Shown here piece by piece: positions 1 to 10,243 of a DNA stretch of 64,000 bases. Numbering within the stretch: the first letter of the stretch is position 1; the number at the start of each line of letters is the position of its first letter. The notes below the pieces were generated by a model that worked only from the letters and a program-made list of their open reading frames with translations, searched no databases and had not been told where the DNA came from. Both the position numbers and the translations under genes were made by a program. The stretch is from an uncultured Granulosicoccus sp. (GTDB taxonomy: Bacteria; Pseudomonadota; Gammaproteobacteria; Granulosicoccales; Granulosicoccaceae), in the NCBI GenBank assembly GCA_947499955.1, contig CANMQI010000003.1:450604-514603 (forward strand), in the 5' to 3' direction.

Positions 1-1119
1 GATCAGCGATGTCTGTCCTCGTCCCAGCTGCACCGCCGCATTGGCAGAATCCTTCAGGTACTCCACCATCTGCCGGAAGGTATCTGCCAAAGTCCCTGTT
101 TCATCATTGGCATGGTGTGTCAGAGTGGTGATATCCGTGTAACCGACGGCTATCTGCTTGGCCGTCTCGGCCATTGATCGTATCGGCTGACTGATACGAC
201 GCGCCACCAGATTGACCAGAATCACACCAACAACACACAGCAACAAACCGATCAGCACACTGTCCCACCTGGCCTTGTTGATCAATGTGGTGAACGCACT
301 CTGGTCGATACTGATTTCCAGCACACCGATAACCACATCGGAAAAATCGAGAATCGGGACGGCAAGCACCGCCTTTGACATGTCGTCCAGCTCCACTTCG
401 GAAAACAGCTTGTCTGCGGCCGCCAGTTCACTGAACCGAGCATCACTTGTCAATGCAGACTCGCCCCGAGTCGAGGCGAAGACCTCATAGTGGCTACCCT
501 TCAGTCGATACATACCGATGTCGGCACCGAAACTGGCCTTGAACCGGTCGAACAGGTGCTGATCGAGAGACAGACCGAATTCCACTGACCCGACATGCTC
601 ATTGTCGTGAAGTACCGGTACCACGGCGCGCAGTCCGATTCCCGCTACACCTTCTTCCAGGCCCACCACCGCTTGCTCACGGGTGTTGGCGTCGACCACG
701 GTTTGCCGGAAGCCGGAAAGGTCGTCGCCAAACTTCTCGGGTTTGTGTACCCGGAACATCGATAGCGCAGGTGGTTGATGAAATTGAAACTGCCGAATGC
801 CGAACTCCTTGCGCAAGCGCCCATAGGCCTGACCGAACAAGGCTTGCAAGGCATCTCGATCGGCGCTGGCAGCGGCAGCCTGAACCGGTGGCAACAAGGC
901 GACGGTTTCCGCCAGCGTCTTGGCTCGATAGAGTTCCGCCTCGAGCATGTTCTCGAAACTTTCATGCAGGCTTGTCAGGGAAGAATGACTGGCCTGTTCG
1001 GCGAGCGCGCCCATTCTGGACACGGTGCTGATCGATAGTATGCCAACAACAACTGCGAGCGTCAGACCAAACGAAGCTGACAGCTTGAGCGCAATTGAAC
1101 TGGACAGTACACGGAACAT
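1..1119 (-). CDS. Methyl-accepting chemotaxis-type receptor, N-terminal part (cut by window edge)
   Basis: Sensory membrane receptor; only the first 373 codons are present and the frame stays open to base 1. The start FRVLSSSIALKLSASFGLTL is followed by a first membrane segment. A large periplasmic region (about residues 30-285) has the look of a Cache-type sensor domain, with blocks such as MFRVHKPEKFGDDLSGFRQT and GIGLRAVVPVLHDNEHVGSV. A second membrane segment (about 290-310) is followed by a HAMP-like stretch beginning RRISQPIRSMAETAKQIAVG. The output domain lies outside the window, so it could be a chemoreceptor, a histidine kinase or a cyclase. The HAMP-proximal sequence most resembles chemoreceptors. 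The ATG at 1117-1119 was chosen because it directly precedes the first membrane helix. Ligand unknown. Confidence 0.75.
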   Translation of the reverse strand, partial: MFRVLSSSIALKLSASFGLTLAVVVGILSISTVSRMGALAEQASHSSLTSLHESFENMLEAELYRAKTLAETVALLPPVQAAAASADRDALQALFGQAYGRLRKEFGIRQFQFHQPPALSMFRVHKPEKFGDDLSGFRQTVVDANTREQAVVGLEEGVAGIGLRAVVPVLHDNEHVGSVEFGLSLDQHLFDRFKASFGADIGMYRLKGSHYEVFASTRGESALTSDARFSELAAADKLFSEVELDDMSKAVLAVPILDFSDVVIGVLEISIDQSAFTTLINKARWDSVLIGLLLCVVGVILVNLVARRISQPIRSMAETAKQIAVGYTDITTLTHHANDETGTLADTFRQMVEYLKDSANAAVQLGRGQTSLI

Positions 1120-1188
1120 AATGCCATACGCATCTACTCGACCCGTCTGTTATCGACCGGCCTCCCCGGTGCCTGTATGGCGAGACCG

Positions 1189-3462
1189 TTACGTTGCAGG
1201 TTTCGGCTCGCTGGCCTCCTGGGCCGCCGCACCAATGGCCGATTTATCGGCATCCGACAAATGAGCCTCGGACTGACCGCCACCGTCCAGCTTGACACGT
1301 ACCTCCTTGCGAGCAAACTGGATGCCGTTCTTGTCGAATTCCTGCTGTACTCGCTGGAATATTTCCTTGCGAATCTGGAACTGCTTGCCGGGTTTGACCA
1401 TGAACTTGCCCCGTATCACGATGCCGATATCATCCACCTGAATGACGCCCTGTGATTTGAACGGCTGAATGAAATCACCGGCAAATTCGGGTATTTCCAG
1501 CAACTCCGTACCAATGGTCTTGAATATCTTCTTGACCTTGATCAGATCCGTTTCGAACGGCACCGTGAAGGTCAGCTTCATGATGCTCCAGTCACGCGAA
1601 TAGTTCGTGATCTTGGGAATCTCGCCATAGGGAATGGTGTGCACGGGACCCCGGTGGTGACGCAGTTGCATCGCGCGCAGAGAGATCTTTTCCACCGTGC
1701 CCATGGTGCCTTCCACGTTCACATACTCACCGGCACGAAAGGCATCATCAATCAGGAAGAACAGGCCGGACACGATATCCGTTACCAGTTTCTGTGCACC
1801 GAAGCCGATGGCCAGACCGACGATACCGGCACCGGCCAGCAGAGGCGTGATATCGATCCCCAGGTTTCCAAGGCCGATCAGCACGGTCATGACCACGATG
1901 GCGCTCTGCACGAACCAGGTGATCAGTGGCAATACCGTGGATAGCCTGGAACCACCGACGCCGCCTTCGTCACCTCCCGGAAGACCTGAATCACCACCCG
2001 CACCCGACGCCGTCTTCTCTGCAGCCAGCTTGCTGTTCAACCACAGGGTCGCCACTTCCCACAACAGGTAACCGACAGCGATGACGGCGATGAACTCCAG
2101 CATGCGTTGAGTCGTCGAGTTGCCGATGCTGCCGGCATCGATAGTGGAAAAATCCACATCCCATATCCAGACGAGCCACACGATGACGAACAACATGACC
2201 AGCAAGCGACCGATGCGTATGTAACTGCGTTTGGCCGAGTGATAGGCCTGCTGGGCCAGAGCGCCATCACCCACGATGGCAGGCGTCAGGTGTTCAACCA
2301 GCCCCCTGATGACCGTATCCAGAACCGGTGCCAGTAACAGGATGAACATGGTCGAGTACTGGACACCCTTGGCGATCAGATGAAGCCTTTCCTGCGCCAC
2401 CAGAACTTCCACCAGGGTCCAACTACTGATGATCACCAGCATGGCGTAATAGGGATACCACCGGGCCACTTGCCTTTCCATGGCGGTTGCGTCGTCATTC
2501 TTGCCATTGATGATATCGATGAGGGTAAAACGCGAACGCCAGGCGATGAAGGCAAAGTACAGATGAATGAGCAGGTTGAACCAGAAGCCGATTCGAGTTT
2601 CGAATGGCACGACTCCCGGTATGGTTCTCAAATCAGTAATCGACAGGGTGATACCGATCAGCAGGGCCACCAATACCAGATGCTTGTGCAGGAATTGCGC
2701 GGAGGCATCGGTGGTGTGGATCAGCCGCAGATCGGAACGCCTGGGGGCCAACGCGAATGTCAGCACGACAGAGAACAGCCTGGGGATCAGCACCAGATTC
2801 CACAGAGCATGGTGCACGACAAAATGCACCTTGGGATCGACCAACAGCTGCCTCAATACAAGCTGAGTGACGATGATGAAGGCCAGCAACCCTGACAGGT
2901 CCAGAATGAATCGCAGGCTCAACAGTTTCAGGACCTGCGTCAATGTGGGGTCGGTCGCCGAAGGCACATTGACCATCGAGCGCCACTTGCGTGTCAGCAA
3001 CCTGACCAGGTACTCGACAGCCAAGCCTGCCATGATCGCAGAAAGAAAGATGCCCAACAAGCCGACAGGGCCGCCAGGCCCAAGGCGATCAATGAACAGT
3101 CCGAATATTTCGACCTGACCGGAAATCATCGTCGGAAACGCACTGACGGCGGCCTGAATCGAAATCGGAATATTGGTGGTAATGAGCGTGAACAGCCCGA
3201 CCTCGTCGGTAGCGCTGTCCTCGCTGAGCTGCCTGGCGGCAACCGCATCCAGTTGCTGCAACAGCAGGCCTCTCACCTCACTACCGGACAAGCGAGAGAC
3301 CAGCGCCCTGACAGCCTCGGGGTTATCCATGAGCGGCAGCTCGGTGGTCGTTTGCTCATCGGAACCGGATGACAACGAGAGTTGCTGGGCATGCAAGGTA
3401 GTGCTTGCGCTGAACAGCAAACCGAGACTGAACACCACGAAGGTGTACCGCAGAAACTTCAT
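1189..3462 (-). CDS. Large MscS-family mechanosensitive ion channel
   Basis: Inner-membrane channel expected to open under membrane tension and release solutes on osmotic downshock. The 757-residue product begins with a signal peptide (ending near TLHAQQ), then a periplasmic region and several membrane helices. The C-terminal MscS core has a pore helix (GAGIVGLAIGFGAQKLVTD, about residue 570), followed by the beta domain (GEYVNVEGTMGTVEKISLRA) and the conserved PYGEI stretch. The C-terminus is a hydrophilic, Ala/Glu-rich tail. It is longer than E. coli MscS (about 286 aa) and belongs with the large MscS/MscM-type channels. The frame is open upstream to 3630, but the ATG at 3462 is preferred because it starts the signal peptide; no strong ribosome binding site is visible. 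Divergent from the TolC operon. Confidence 0.88.
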   Translation of the reverse strand: MKFLRYTFVVFSLGLLFSASTTLHAQQLSLSSGSDEQTTTELPLMDNPEAVRALVSRLSGSEVRGLLLQQLDAVAARQLSEDSATDEVGLFTLITTNIPISIQAAVSAFPTMISGQVEIFGLFIDRLGPGGPVGLLGIFLSAIMAGLAVEYLVRLLTRKWRSMVNVPSATDPTLTQVLKLLSLRFILDLSGLLAFIIVTQLVLRQLLVDPKVHFVVHHALWNLVLIPRLFSVVLTFALAPRRSDLRLIHTTDASAQFLHKHLVLVALLIGITLSITDLRTIPGVVPFETRIGFWFNLLIHLYFAFIAWRSRFTLIDIINGKNDDATAMERQVARWYPYYAMLVIISSWTLVEVLVAQERLHLIAKGVQYSTMFILLLAPVLDTVIRGLVEHLTPAIVGDGALAQQAYHSAKRSYIRIGRLLVMLFVIVWLVWIWDVDFSTIDAGSIGNSTTQRMLEFIAVIAVGYLLWEVATLWLNSKLAAEKTASGAGGDSGLPGGDEGGVGGSRLSTVLPLITWFVQSAIVVMTVLIGLGNLGIDITPLLAGAGIVGLAIGFGAQKLVTDIVSGLFFLIDDAFRAGEYVNVEGTMGTVEKISLRAMQLRHHRGPVHTIPYGEIPKITNYSRDWSIMKLTFTVPFETDLIKVKKIFKTIGTELLEIPEFAGDFIQPFKSQGVIQVDDIGIVIRGKFMVKPGKQFQIRKEIFQRVQQEFDKNGIQFARKEVRVKLDGGGQSEAHLSDADKSAIGAAAQEASEPKPAT

Positions 3463-3692
3463 CGCTTGATCTGTCAACACACTTTCCCGCTCATGATTCA
3501 AAAGGCCTGTGCGCTTGATGATGCCTGCCCCGGGAATGATGTGCAATTGATGTCCGCCGTAACGGTGTGCACCCGGGTAGGTAGTTTCCACAGTCTGACA
3601 ACGGATATCGCGAGTGCCCTCCGAGCGCAAATTGATGGACCATTCCTGTCCAGACTGTCGTTTCGTGTCGAACCTGTGCCGGATGAATTCTC

Positions 3693-4985
3693 GTGACCCC
3701 CAGACAACTCGTTATCGTTCTGCTTTGCCTCGCTCTTCCCATCTCTGCCGCCAGTGCCGAGACTCTGGAAGAGGCCTGGCGTGTGGCGCTTTCCTCTGAC
3801 AAGAGTCTGCAATCCGTCAGATCCCGTACGCTGGCAGCGCAAGCTACCGTGTCTGCCGCCAAGGCGCGACGTCTGCCCAACATTGATGTGGATGCAGCTT
3901 TTACCCAGCTGGACGACACCCCCGGCCTGGATCTGAGCGCACTCGGCGTCACCCTGCCGGATGCTGTGAGCCACGACAACTTTCTGGCCGCCAGCGCACA
4001 ACTCAATCTGCCCCTGTATACCGGCGGACAGATCAGCAACGGCATCAATGCCGCCAGCGCGGCTCTGGAGGCCAACAGAGATCAGGAAACAGCAGCCATA
4101 CAGAACCTGAAACTGGCCGTGGCAAACAACTTTGTACGGGTACTGCGTGCCTCGCATGCGCTCACTGTGGCGAACGCCAATGTCGAGTCGCTGCAGGGAC
4201 ATGCCAGAGATGTCCAGAACCTCTTCAACAAGGGCCTCGTTCCACGGAACGACTTGCTTGCCGTTCAAGTCTCCCTTGCCAATGCACAGCAACAGGCCTT
4301 GCAGACCAGCAATGGCCTGGATATCGCCAAGGCGGCCTACAACCGGCAACTGGGACGCGCACTGGGTACCGACGTGATCCTGGACGAAGTCATGCCACCG
4401 GTAAACCCCCTGGCACGTGTTGATGATCTGGATGAACTCACTACTACAGCACTGGACACTCGCAGCGAATTGTCAGCCCTGATCAACCAGTCATCCGCAC
4501 TGAGCTATCAGGGTCAGGCAGAACGGGCAAGCATGCGGCCCAAGGTGGGCCTGAACGCCACCTATCGCTATCTGGAGAATGATGCACTCGATGACGAAAA
4601 CCTGGCGTCGGTGGCCTTGGGTGTGTCCTGGTCGCTCTACGATGGTGGTCTGGCCACACATCGCGCCACCGCGCTCGAGCAGCAGGCACAAGCGGCACGT
4701 GAGCTCAATGAAGATCTGGACTCCGGTATTCGCTTGCAGGTACGCAGCGCCTGGCTATCCATCAATGAAGCGCAGCGCCGCCTGCTCGTGGCGGAAAAGG
4801 CGGTCAAACAGGCCGAGCAGAACCTGAAAGTGGCCCGAGATCGCTACCAGAACGGCATCGGCACCAATACCGAAGTGCTCGATGCAGAAGCGCTGCGCTC
4901 AGTCAGCCACCTCAACAACAACGATGCCCGTTATGACGCGGCACTGGCTCGGCTCAACCTGGCGCGATCACTCGGCGTTCTCTAG
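3693..4985 (+). CDS. TolC-family outer-membrane efflux protein
   Basis: Outer-membrane channel partner of the export system encoded directly downstream. The 430-residue protein has a signal peptide (VIVLLCLALPISAASA) and two repeated TolC/OEP halves rich in long alpha-helical stretches (ARRLPNIDVDAAF in the first, QAERASMRPKVGLNATYRYL in the second). The C-terminal helix contains the typical QAEQNLKVARDRYQNGIGT. The start is GTG at 3693, with GGATGA upstream as a plausible ribosome binding site. It heads a rightward five-gene operon: tolC-like, hlyD-like, dual ABC ATPase and two ABC-2 permeases. This is the layout of YbhGFSR/YhiI-type exporters with the outer-membrane gene added. Substrate unknown; drugs or other hydrophobic compounds are plausible by analogy. 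Confidence 0.9.
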   Translation: MTPRQLVIVLLCLALPISAASAETLEEAWRVALSSDKSLQSVRSRTLAAQATVSAAKARRLPNIDVDAAFTQLDDTPGLDLSALGVTLPDAVSHDNFLAASAQLNLPLYTGGQISNGINAASAALEANRDQETAAIQNLKLAVANNFVRVLRASHALTVANANVESLQGHARDVQNLFNKGLVPRNDLLAVQVSLANAQQQALQTSNGLDIAKAAYNRQLGRALGTDVILDEVMPPVNPLARVDDLDELTTTALDTRSELSALINQSSALSYQGQAERASMRPKVGLNATYRYLENDALDDENLASVALGVSWSLYDGGLATHRATALEQQAQAARELNEDLDSGIRLQVRSAWLSINEAQRRLLVAEKAVKQAEQNLKVARDRYQNGIGTNTEVLDAEALRSVSHLNNNDARYDAALARLNLARSLGVL

Positions 4986-5032
4986 GGACGAACTCCCATC
5001 CCCGTCCCCTGCCTACACACCTGGACATCATC

Positions 5033-5941
5033 ATGAAAAAACTCATCCCGCTGTTTGCCCTGATCGCCATCGCCATTGGCTCCTGGTGGGCTTACACCCA
5101 ATATGTCAAGGTGGAAGCCTTGCCTGCCGGCCTCGTGCAGGCCAACGGCCGATTAGAAGGTGACATGGTCTCGGTCTCCAGCAAATACCCCGGACGAATC
5201 GCCCGTATCACTGTCCAGGAAGGTGATACCGTTACCGCCGGCGATGTGCTGGTCGAACTCGACGCACGCGAGATCGAAGCCAAGGTGCGCCAGGCAGAAC
5301 AGGCGGCCGAAGCCGTTCGTCACGAAGTGGAAGCCGTCAGCAGTCAGTGCGAACAGACACAGCGCGATGCCCAGCGCTATGAAGAGCTGTACGCCGAAGG
5401 CACCGCGACAAAACGTGAGGCAGAACAAGCCGAGCTGGCAGACCGTGTGGCGCAGGAAAAACGCATCGCCGCCGAGGCGCAGTTCAATCAGGCAAAAGCT
5501 GCCTATGACGAGGCCTGTGTGGCGCGCGACGAACTCACACTGAGCGCGCCGTCCGATGGCGTGGTGACCAACCGTCTGCATGAACCCGGCGTGGTCATCG
5601 CTGCCGGTTCCCCGGTTTTGACTCTGGTCGACCTGGACAAGCTGCACCTGAAAGTCTATGTGCCCGAGAACATGATCGGCAAACTGCGACTGGGACTGCC
5701 CGCAAGAGTCTATTCCGACGCCTTCCCCGATGAGCCCTATGACGCAACGGTCAGCTATATCTCCAGCCGTGCAGAGTTCACGCCCAAGGAAGTGCAGACA
5801 CCCGATGAGCGCGTCAAGCTGGTCTATGCCGTGAAACTGTCGATCAATGACAATACCGATCACCGTCTGACTCCCGGGATACCCGCCGATGCCGTCATTC
5901 GTTGGGATGACAGTGTCGAATGGGCAATGCCCCGCTGGTAA
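5033..5941 (+). CDS. HlyD/YbhG-type periplasmic membrane fusion protein
   Basis: Periplasmic adaptor that joins the ABC-2 permeases to the TolC-like channel. The 302-residue product has one N-terminal membrane anchor (LIPLFALIAIAIGSWWAY), a biotinyl-lipoyl-like half (VSSKYPGRIARITVQEGDTV), a coiled-coil hairpin (about residues 80-165, rich in Glu, Ala and Arg) and a second lipoyl half (LSAPSDGVVTNRLHEPGVVI). A beta-barrel-like region (LVDLDKLHLKVYVPENMIGK) follows. This order is characteristic of the HlyD/YbhG family. It lies 47 bp after the TolC gene and just before the ATPase gene, consistent with co-transcription. Confidence 0.9.
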   Translation: MKKLIPLFALIAIAIGSWWAYTQYVKVEALPAGLVQANGRLEGDMVSVSSKYPGRIARITVQEGDTVTAGDVLVELDAREIEAKVRQAEQAAEAVRHEVEAVSSQCEQTQRDAQRYEELYAEGTATKREAEQAELADRVAQEKRIAAEAQFNQAKAAYDEACVARDELTLSAPSDGVVTNRLHEPGVVIAAGSPVLTLVDLDKLHLKVYVPENMIGKLRLGLPARVYSDAFPDEPYDATVSYISSRAEFTPKEVQTPDERVKLVYAVKLSINDNTDHRLTPGIPADAVIRWDDSVEWAMPRW

Positions 5942-5973
5942 ATCGATACTCAACGAGCAATAGAGAGACAGTG

Positions 5974-7947
5974 ATGACGGCAACAGTGCAAATGAGCGAG
6001 GCGAAGGCGTCTGCCTCCCTGGCCGTCAGCGCACGCGGCTTCAGCAAGCGCTATGGCAAGGACACAGCGGTCAACCGCATCGATCTGGATATCCATAAAG
6101 GTGAGATCTACGGACTGATCGGACCCGATGGCGCTGGCAAGAGCAGCTTCATGAAAGCGGTTGCCGGCGTACTGTCCTTCGAAGAAGGCACACTGCAGGT
6201 ATTCGACACCCAGGTGGACTCCGAAGCCAGCGCAGAACTGATCAAGCAACGCATCGGCTTCATGCCTCAGGGTCTTGGCCTGAACATGTACCCGGACTTG
6301 TCCGTTGAAGAGAATATCGATTTCTTCGCGCGCTTGCGGCTGGTTCCGGAAAAGGAACTGACCAGCCGCAAGCATCGTCTGCTGGGCATGACTCGTCTGG
6401 AGGCTTTTCGCGACCGCCCCATGAAGAACCTGTCAGGCGGCATGAAACAGAAGCTGGGTCTGGTCTGTACGCTGATTCATGAACCGGAGCTGATCATCCT
6501 GGACGAACCCACCACGGGCGTCGATCCGGTTTCTCGCCGGGATTTCTGGAGCATCCTCGCCAGACTGCTGCGTGAGCAAGGCATTACCGCTCTGGTATCC
6601 ACAGCCTATATGGATGAAGCCACCCGCTTTCAGCGTGCCGCCCTGATGTATCAGGGCAAGGTACTGGCGGAAGGTGAACCGGACGTCATTGGCAACCTGG
6701 CCCAGGGCACCATGATAACCATCGATGTCGATTCACAGGCCGACGCACTGCAGACACTGAGCAGACAGTTCGAGCAGATCGAGGCCGTCGGTAGTCGGTT
6801 GCGCATCTGGGTGGATGAAGCCGATGCAATGCTGGCCGAACAGCAGTTACGCGATGCCCTGGCCGGTTTCACCATCCAGCACCTTGAATGCGATACCCCC
6901 GGACTGGAAGATGTCTTCGTTGCCAAGCTGCGTCAGGAAGGCAATGTCGTGGCAGATCTGCCCGCATTTGAAGCTGGCAACAATGACAAGACAGGCGTGG
7001 CCATCGAAGCGCATGAGCTGAGCAAGCGCTTTGACGATTTCACCGCGGTCGACAAGATCTCGTTCACGGTACCCAAGGGAGAGATCTTCGGCCTGCTGGG
7101 CGCCAATGGTGCCGGCAAGACAACGGCCATCAAGATGCTGACCGGTATCCAGCTGCCCACCCGAGGTGAGGGCCAGGTCGCTGGTGCCAACATGAGTACC
7201 GCTGCGCAGCTGATCAAGCAGCGTATCGGCTACATGTCACAGGCCTTCTCGCTGTACCTGGACTTGTCGGTGAGTGAAAACATCAACCTGTTCGCCGGCG
7301 TCTATGGCCTGGACTCGAAGATGCGCCGCGAACGCAGCGCCTGGATCATCGAACTGGCAGACCTGCAGGGATACGAGAAGGAACTGGCGGGCAGCTTGCC
7401 AATGGGATTGCGCCAGCGCCTGGCACTGGGCTGCGCCCTGGTACATAAACCCCAGATACTGTTTCTCGATGAACCCACCTCCGGGGTTGACCCACTGGGC
7501 CGACGACGCTTCTGGGAGATCCTGTTCAATCTGGCACGCGTGCAGAACGTGACCATTCTCGCGACCACGCACTACATGAGTGAAGCCGAACACTGCGACC
7601 ATCTGGCATTGATGTATGCAGGACGCATCGTCGCCGATGACACGCCGGACAACATGAAAGCTGCGGTCACTGCCGAAGCCGGTGGCTTGCTGGAGGTGTC
7701 CGTGGACAAGCCCATCGTCGCCGTCGGTGTACTGGAAGAGTCGCAATACAAGGGTGCCGCCCTGTTCGGCAGGCAGATCCATTTGTGGGCACCGGATGAT
7801 CAGACCAACCGCAGCCGAATCACCTCGCTACTCGCTGACGCCGGTATCAGCGTACTGGGCATGCAGGCTCGCACGCTGTCCATGGAAGATGTGTTCGTCT
7901 ACCGAGTACTACAGCAAGAGCAGGCCAGGGAGAAAAACGCGGCATGA
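5974..7947 (+). CDS. ABC transporter ATPase with two fused nucleotide-binding domains (YbhF-like)
   Basis: Cytoplasmic energy module of the exporter; both ATPase domains are in one 657-residue chain. The first has Walker A GPDGAGKSS (residues 50-58), signature LSGGMKQKLGL and Walker B LIILDEPTTGVDP. The second has Walker A GANGAGKTT, Walker B ILFLDEPTSGVDP and a degenerate signature, LPMGLRQRLAL, in place of LSGGQ. An altered second signature is known in the YbhF/RbbA group. The ATG at 5974 is preferred over an upstream in-frame ATG at 5920 that overlaps the hlyD gene, because AGAGAGA sits about 6 bases before it. The stop overlaps the next start by 4 bases (ATGA), implying tight coupling. 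Confidence 0.92.
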   Translation: MTATVQMSEAKASASLAVSARGFSKRYGKDTAVNRIDLDIHKGEIYGLIGPDGAGKSSFMKAVAGVLSFEEGTLQVFDTQVDSEASAELIKQRIGFMPQGLGLNMYPDLSVEENIDFFARLRLVPEKELTSRKHRLLGMTRLEAFRDRPMKNLSGGMKQKLGLVCTLIHEPELIILDEPTTGVDPVSRRDFWSILARLLREQGITALVSTAYMDEATRFQRAALMYQGKVLAEGEPDVIGNLAQGTMITIDVDSQADALQTLSRQFEQIEAVGSRLRIWVDEADAMLAEQQLRDALAGFTIQHLECDTPGLEDVFVAKLRQEGNVVADLPAFEAGNNDKTGVAIEAHELSKRFDDFTAVDKISFTVPKGEIFGLLGANGAGKTTAIKMLTGIQLPTRGEGQVAGANMSTAAQLIKQRIGYMSQAFSLYLDLSVSENINLFAGVYGLDSKMRRERSAWIIELADLQGYEKELAGSLPMGLRQRLALGCALVHKPQILFLDEPTSGVDPLGRRRFWEILFNLARVQNVTILATTHYMSEAEHCDHLALMYAGRIVADDTPDNMKAAVTAEAGGLLEVSVDKPIVAVGVLEESQYKGAALFGRQIHLWAPDDQTNRSRITSLLADAGISVLGMQARTLSMEDVFVYRVLQQEQAREKNAA

Positions 7948-9098
7948 ACCTCTACCGAATCCAGGCTGTCATCTCCAAGGAGTGGCGCGAGATCGTGCGC
8001 GACCGACTGTTCCTGACACTGGCCTTTGTCGTGCCCGCCATGCTCATGCTGCTGTTCGGCTACGGCCTGTCGCTGGATGTCGAGGATATTCCCTTCGCCA
8101 TCGTCGACCATGACAATACCCAGCTCAGTCGCGACTATGCCTCTCGCTATACCAGCTCACGTTACTTCGATTTCAAGGGTTATTCTCAGGATGAATCCCT
8201 GTTGAGCAAAAAACTGTCTACCAATGAGCTGCGCGCCTATATCGTGATTCCCGAAAACTTCGAGAAGAACCTGATGGCCGGCAAGCCGGCGGCGGTGCAG
8301 AGCATACTCGATGGCACCTTCCCGGCCAGGGCAGCCACCAGTAAAGGCTATATCACAGCCATCAACACAGCCTATTCGTCCGAACTGCTCGCCAGCTACC
8401 TGAGCAAGGCAAAGGGGGTCAGTGCAGAAATTGCAGCCGAGGCTCTGGCACCAGTCTCCGTCAGTGTGCGCTACCTGTACAACCAGAGCCTGCTGAGCAC
8501 CTGGTCCATCGCGCCCAAGCTGATCATGGTGATCCTGATGGTCTCCCCACCCTTTCTCACCGCACTGGGTGTGGTGCGTGAAAAGGAACGCGGTTCGATC
8601 TATAACATCTACGCATCTACCGTCTCACGTGCAGAATTCCTGATCGGCAAGATCACGCCCTATGTACTCATGTCAGTGGTGAATGCCATCATTCTCTGGG
8701 TGCTGGCCACTTTTCTGTTTGGTGCGCCGTTCAAGGGAGACTTCCTCTTCTTCCTGCTGGCAACCTGTATCTATGTCATGTGCACAACCGGTATCGGACT
8801 GGTCATATCGGTACTGGTTGAAACGCAGGTGGCCGCCATGGTAGTCACAGCCATTGCCACCGTGGTGCCTGCAGCCCTGTACTCCGGTGTGCTGGTACCC
8901 ATACCTTCATTGTCGGGCCAGGCCCAGATCATCGCCCATGCCCTGCCAGCCATGTACTACACCAACATCCTGACAGGCACCTTTCTCAAAGGCACCGGAA
9001 TGGCGGACCTGTGGCAAGACGTGCTCATATTGACTCTCTACGCGGCAGGCCTGTTCCTGGTCGGATACAGCCTGTTCAGCAAACGGCCACGCTCATGA
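7944..9098 (+). CDS. ABC-2 type transporter permease (YbhS-like)
   Basis: Inner-membrane permease of the exporter, 384 residues. It has the ABC-2 layout: an N-terminal helix (LFLTLAFVVPAMLMLLFGYGL), a large extracytoplasmic domain (about residues 45-180), then five hydrophobic helices. The conserved loop GVVREKERGSIYNIYASTVS precedes the second helix. It overlaps the ATPase gene upstream and the second permease downstream by 4 bases each, so the two permeases are expected to form a heterodimer. Confidence 0.9.
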   Translation: MNLYRIQAVISKEWREIVRDRLFLTLAFVVPAMLMLLFGYGLSLDVEDIPFAIVDHDNTQLSRDYASRYTSSRYFDFKGYSQDESLLSKKLSTNELRAYIVIPENFEKNLMAGKPAAVQSILDGTFPARAATSKGYITAINTAYSSELLASYLSKAKGVSAEIAAEALAPVSVSVRYLYNQSLLSTWSIAPKLIMVILMVSPPFLTALGVVREKERGSIYNIYASTVSRAEFLIGKITPYVLMSVVNAIILWVLATFLFGAPFKGDFLFFLLATCIYVMCTTGIGLVISVLVETQVAAMVVTAIATVVPAALYSGVLVPIPSLSGQAQIIAHALPAMYYTNILTGTFLKGTGMADLWQDVLILTLYAAGLFLVGYSLFSKRPRS

Positions 9099-10243
9099 CG
9101 ACGCTTCGCATAGGGATGACTCGCATGCGGGTCATGACCTCCAAGGAGCTGATGCAGCTGCTCAGAGACACGGTCCTCATCATCTTCACCATCTATGCCT
9201 TTACCTTCGACATCTACTGGGCAGGTTCAGGCGTCAGCCTGTCATTGAACAATGCCGCCCTCATGGTGTTCGACGGAGATTCCAGCTACGCCTCACGCGA
9301 GTTGACAAGCCGCTTTCGCGAACCCTACTTCCGACACGTCGGCTCACTGAGTCACTCTCGCGATACCAATGACGTTCTGGACAAGGGCGAAGCCATGGTG
9401 ACACTGGACATACCCGAAGGCTTCGAACAGTCCTTGCTGCGTGGCGAGCAAAGTACCGTGCAGATGCAGGTGGACTCCACCAATACGGTGCTGGGCTTGC
9501 TGGCCAGCTCCTACGGCCAGCAGATTGTCGGGCGCTATGGACTGGAGGTTGCCATGAAGCAGCAAGGTCTGTCTGCCGATGGCGGCATCTCGGGTCCGAT
9601 ACTGGATGATCGACATCGCGTCTGGTTCAACCCGAATCAGGAAGATAGCTGGTTCATGTCCATTGCCGAACTACTGACCATCATCACGGTATTTTCCATG
9701 ATGCTGCCGGCCGCAGCCATGGTGCGCGAAAAGGAACGCGGTACCATCGAGCAACTTCTGGTGTCACCCTTGAGTGCGTTTCAGGTGATGTTCTCGAAGG
9801 TGCTGGCCATGACCCTGGTGATTGTCCTGTTGACATCCATCAGCCTGTTCCTGGTCATCGGCGGTCTCTTCGGCGTGCCCTTCAAGGGAAGTCCCTGGTT
9901 GTTCCTGGGCCTGTCCACGCTGTATGTGTTCACCACCTCGGGGCTGGGTCTTGTCATCGCCACTTTCTCGCGCAACATGGCTCAGGCCGGCATGCTGATC
10001 ATCCTGCTGATAGCACCGATGATCTTCCTCTCCGGTGCCTGGACGCCGCCAGAAGCCATGCCGACTGTCATGCGCTGGCTGATGATGGTCTCACCATTGC
10101 ACTACTTTATCGATGCGGGCTATGGCGTATTATTGAAAGGCGCCACCTTCACAACACTGGCACCACAGATATCGGGCATGTGCGTACTGGGCGGCTTGAA
10201 CTTCGCTCTGGGCCTGTGGCGTTTCAGAAGACAGTTTGCGTGA
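9095..10243 (+). CDS. ABC-2 type transporter permease (YbhR-like)
   Basis: Second inner-membrane permease of the exporter, 382 residues. The order of elements matches its neighbour: N-terminal helix, extracytoplasmic domain, then the loop MVREKERGTIEQLLVSPLSA and a block of membrane helices ending in GLWRFRRQFA. An in-frame ATG lies further upstream (9011), but the ATG at 9095 is chosen because it gives a 4-base ATGA overlap with the previous gene and starts the protein just before the first conserved segment (RVMTSKELMQLLRDTVLIIF). Last gene of the export operon. Confidence 0.9.
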   Translation: MTTLRIGMTRMRVMTSKELMQLLRDTVLIIFTIYAFTFDIYWAGSGVSLSLNNAALMVFDGDSSYASRELTSRFREPYFRHVGSLSHSRDTNDVLDKGEAMVTLDIPEGFEQSLLRGEQSTVQMQVDSTNTVLGLLASSYGQQIVGRYGLEVAMKQQGLSADGGISGPILDDRHRVWFNPNQEDSWFMSIAELLTIITVFSMMLPAAAMVREKERGTIEQLLVSPLSAFQVMFSKVLAMTLVIVLLTSISLFLVIGGLFGVPFKGSPWLFLGLSTLYVFTTSGLGLVIATFSRNMAQAGMLIILLIAPMIFLSGAWTPPEAMPTVMRWLMMVSPLHYFIDAGYGVLLKGATFTTLAPQISGMCVLGGLNFALGLWRFRRQFA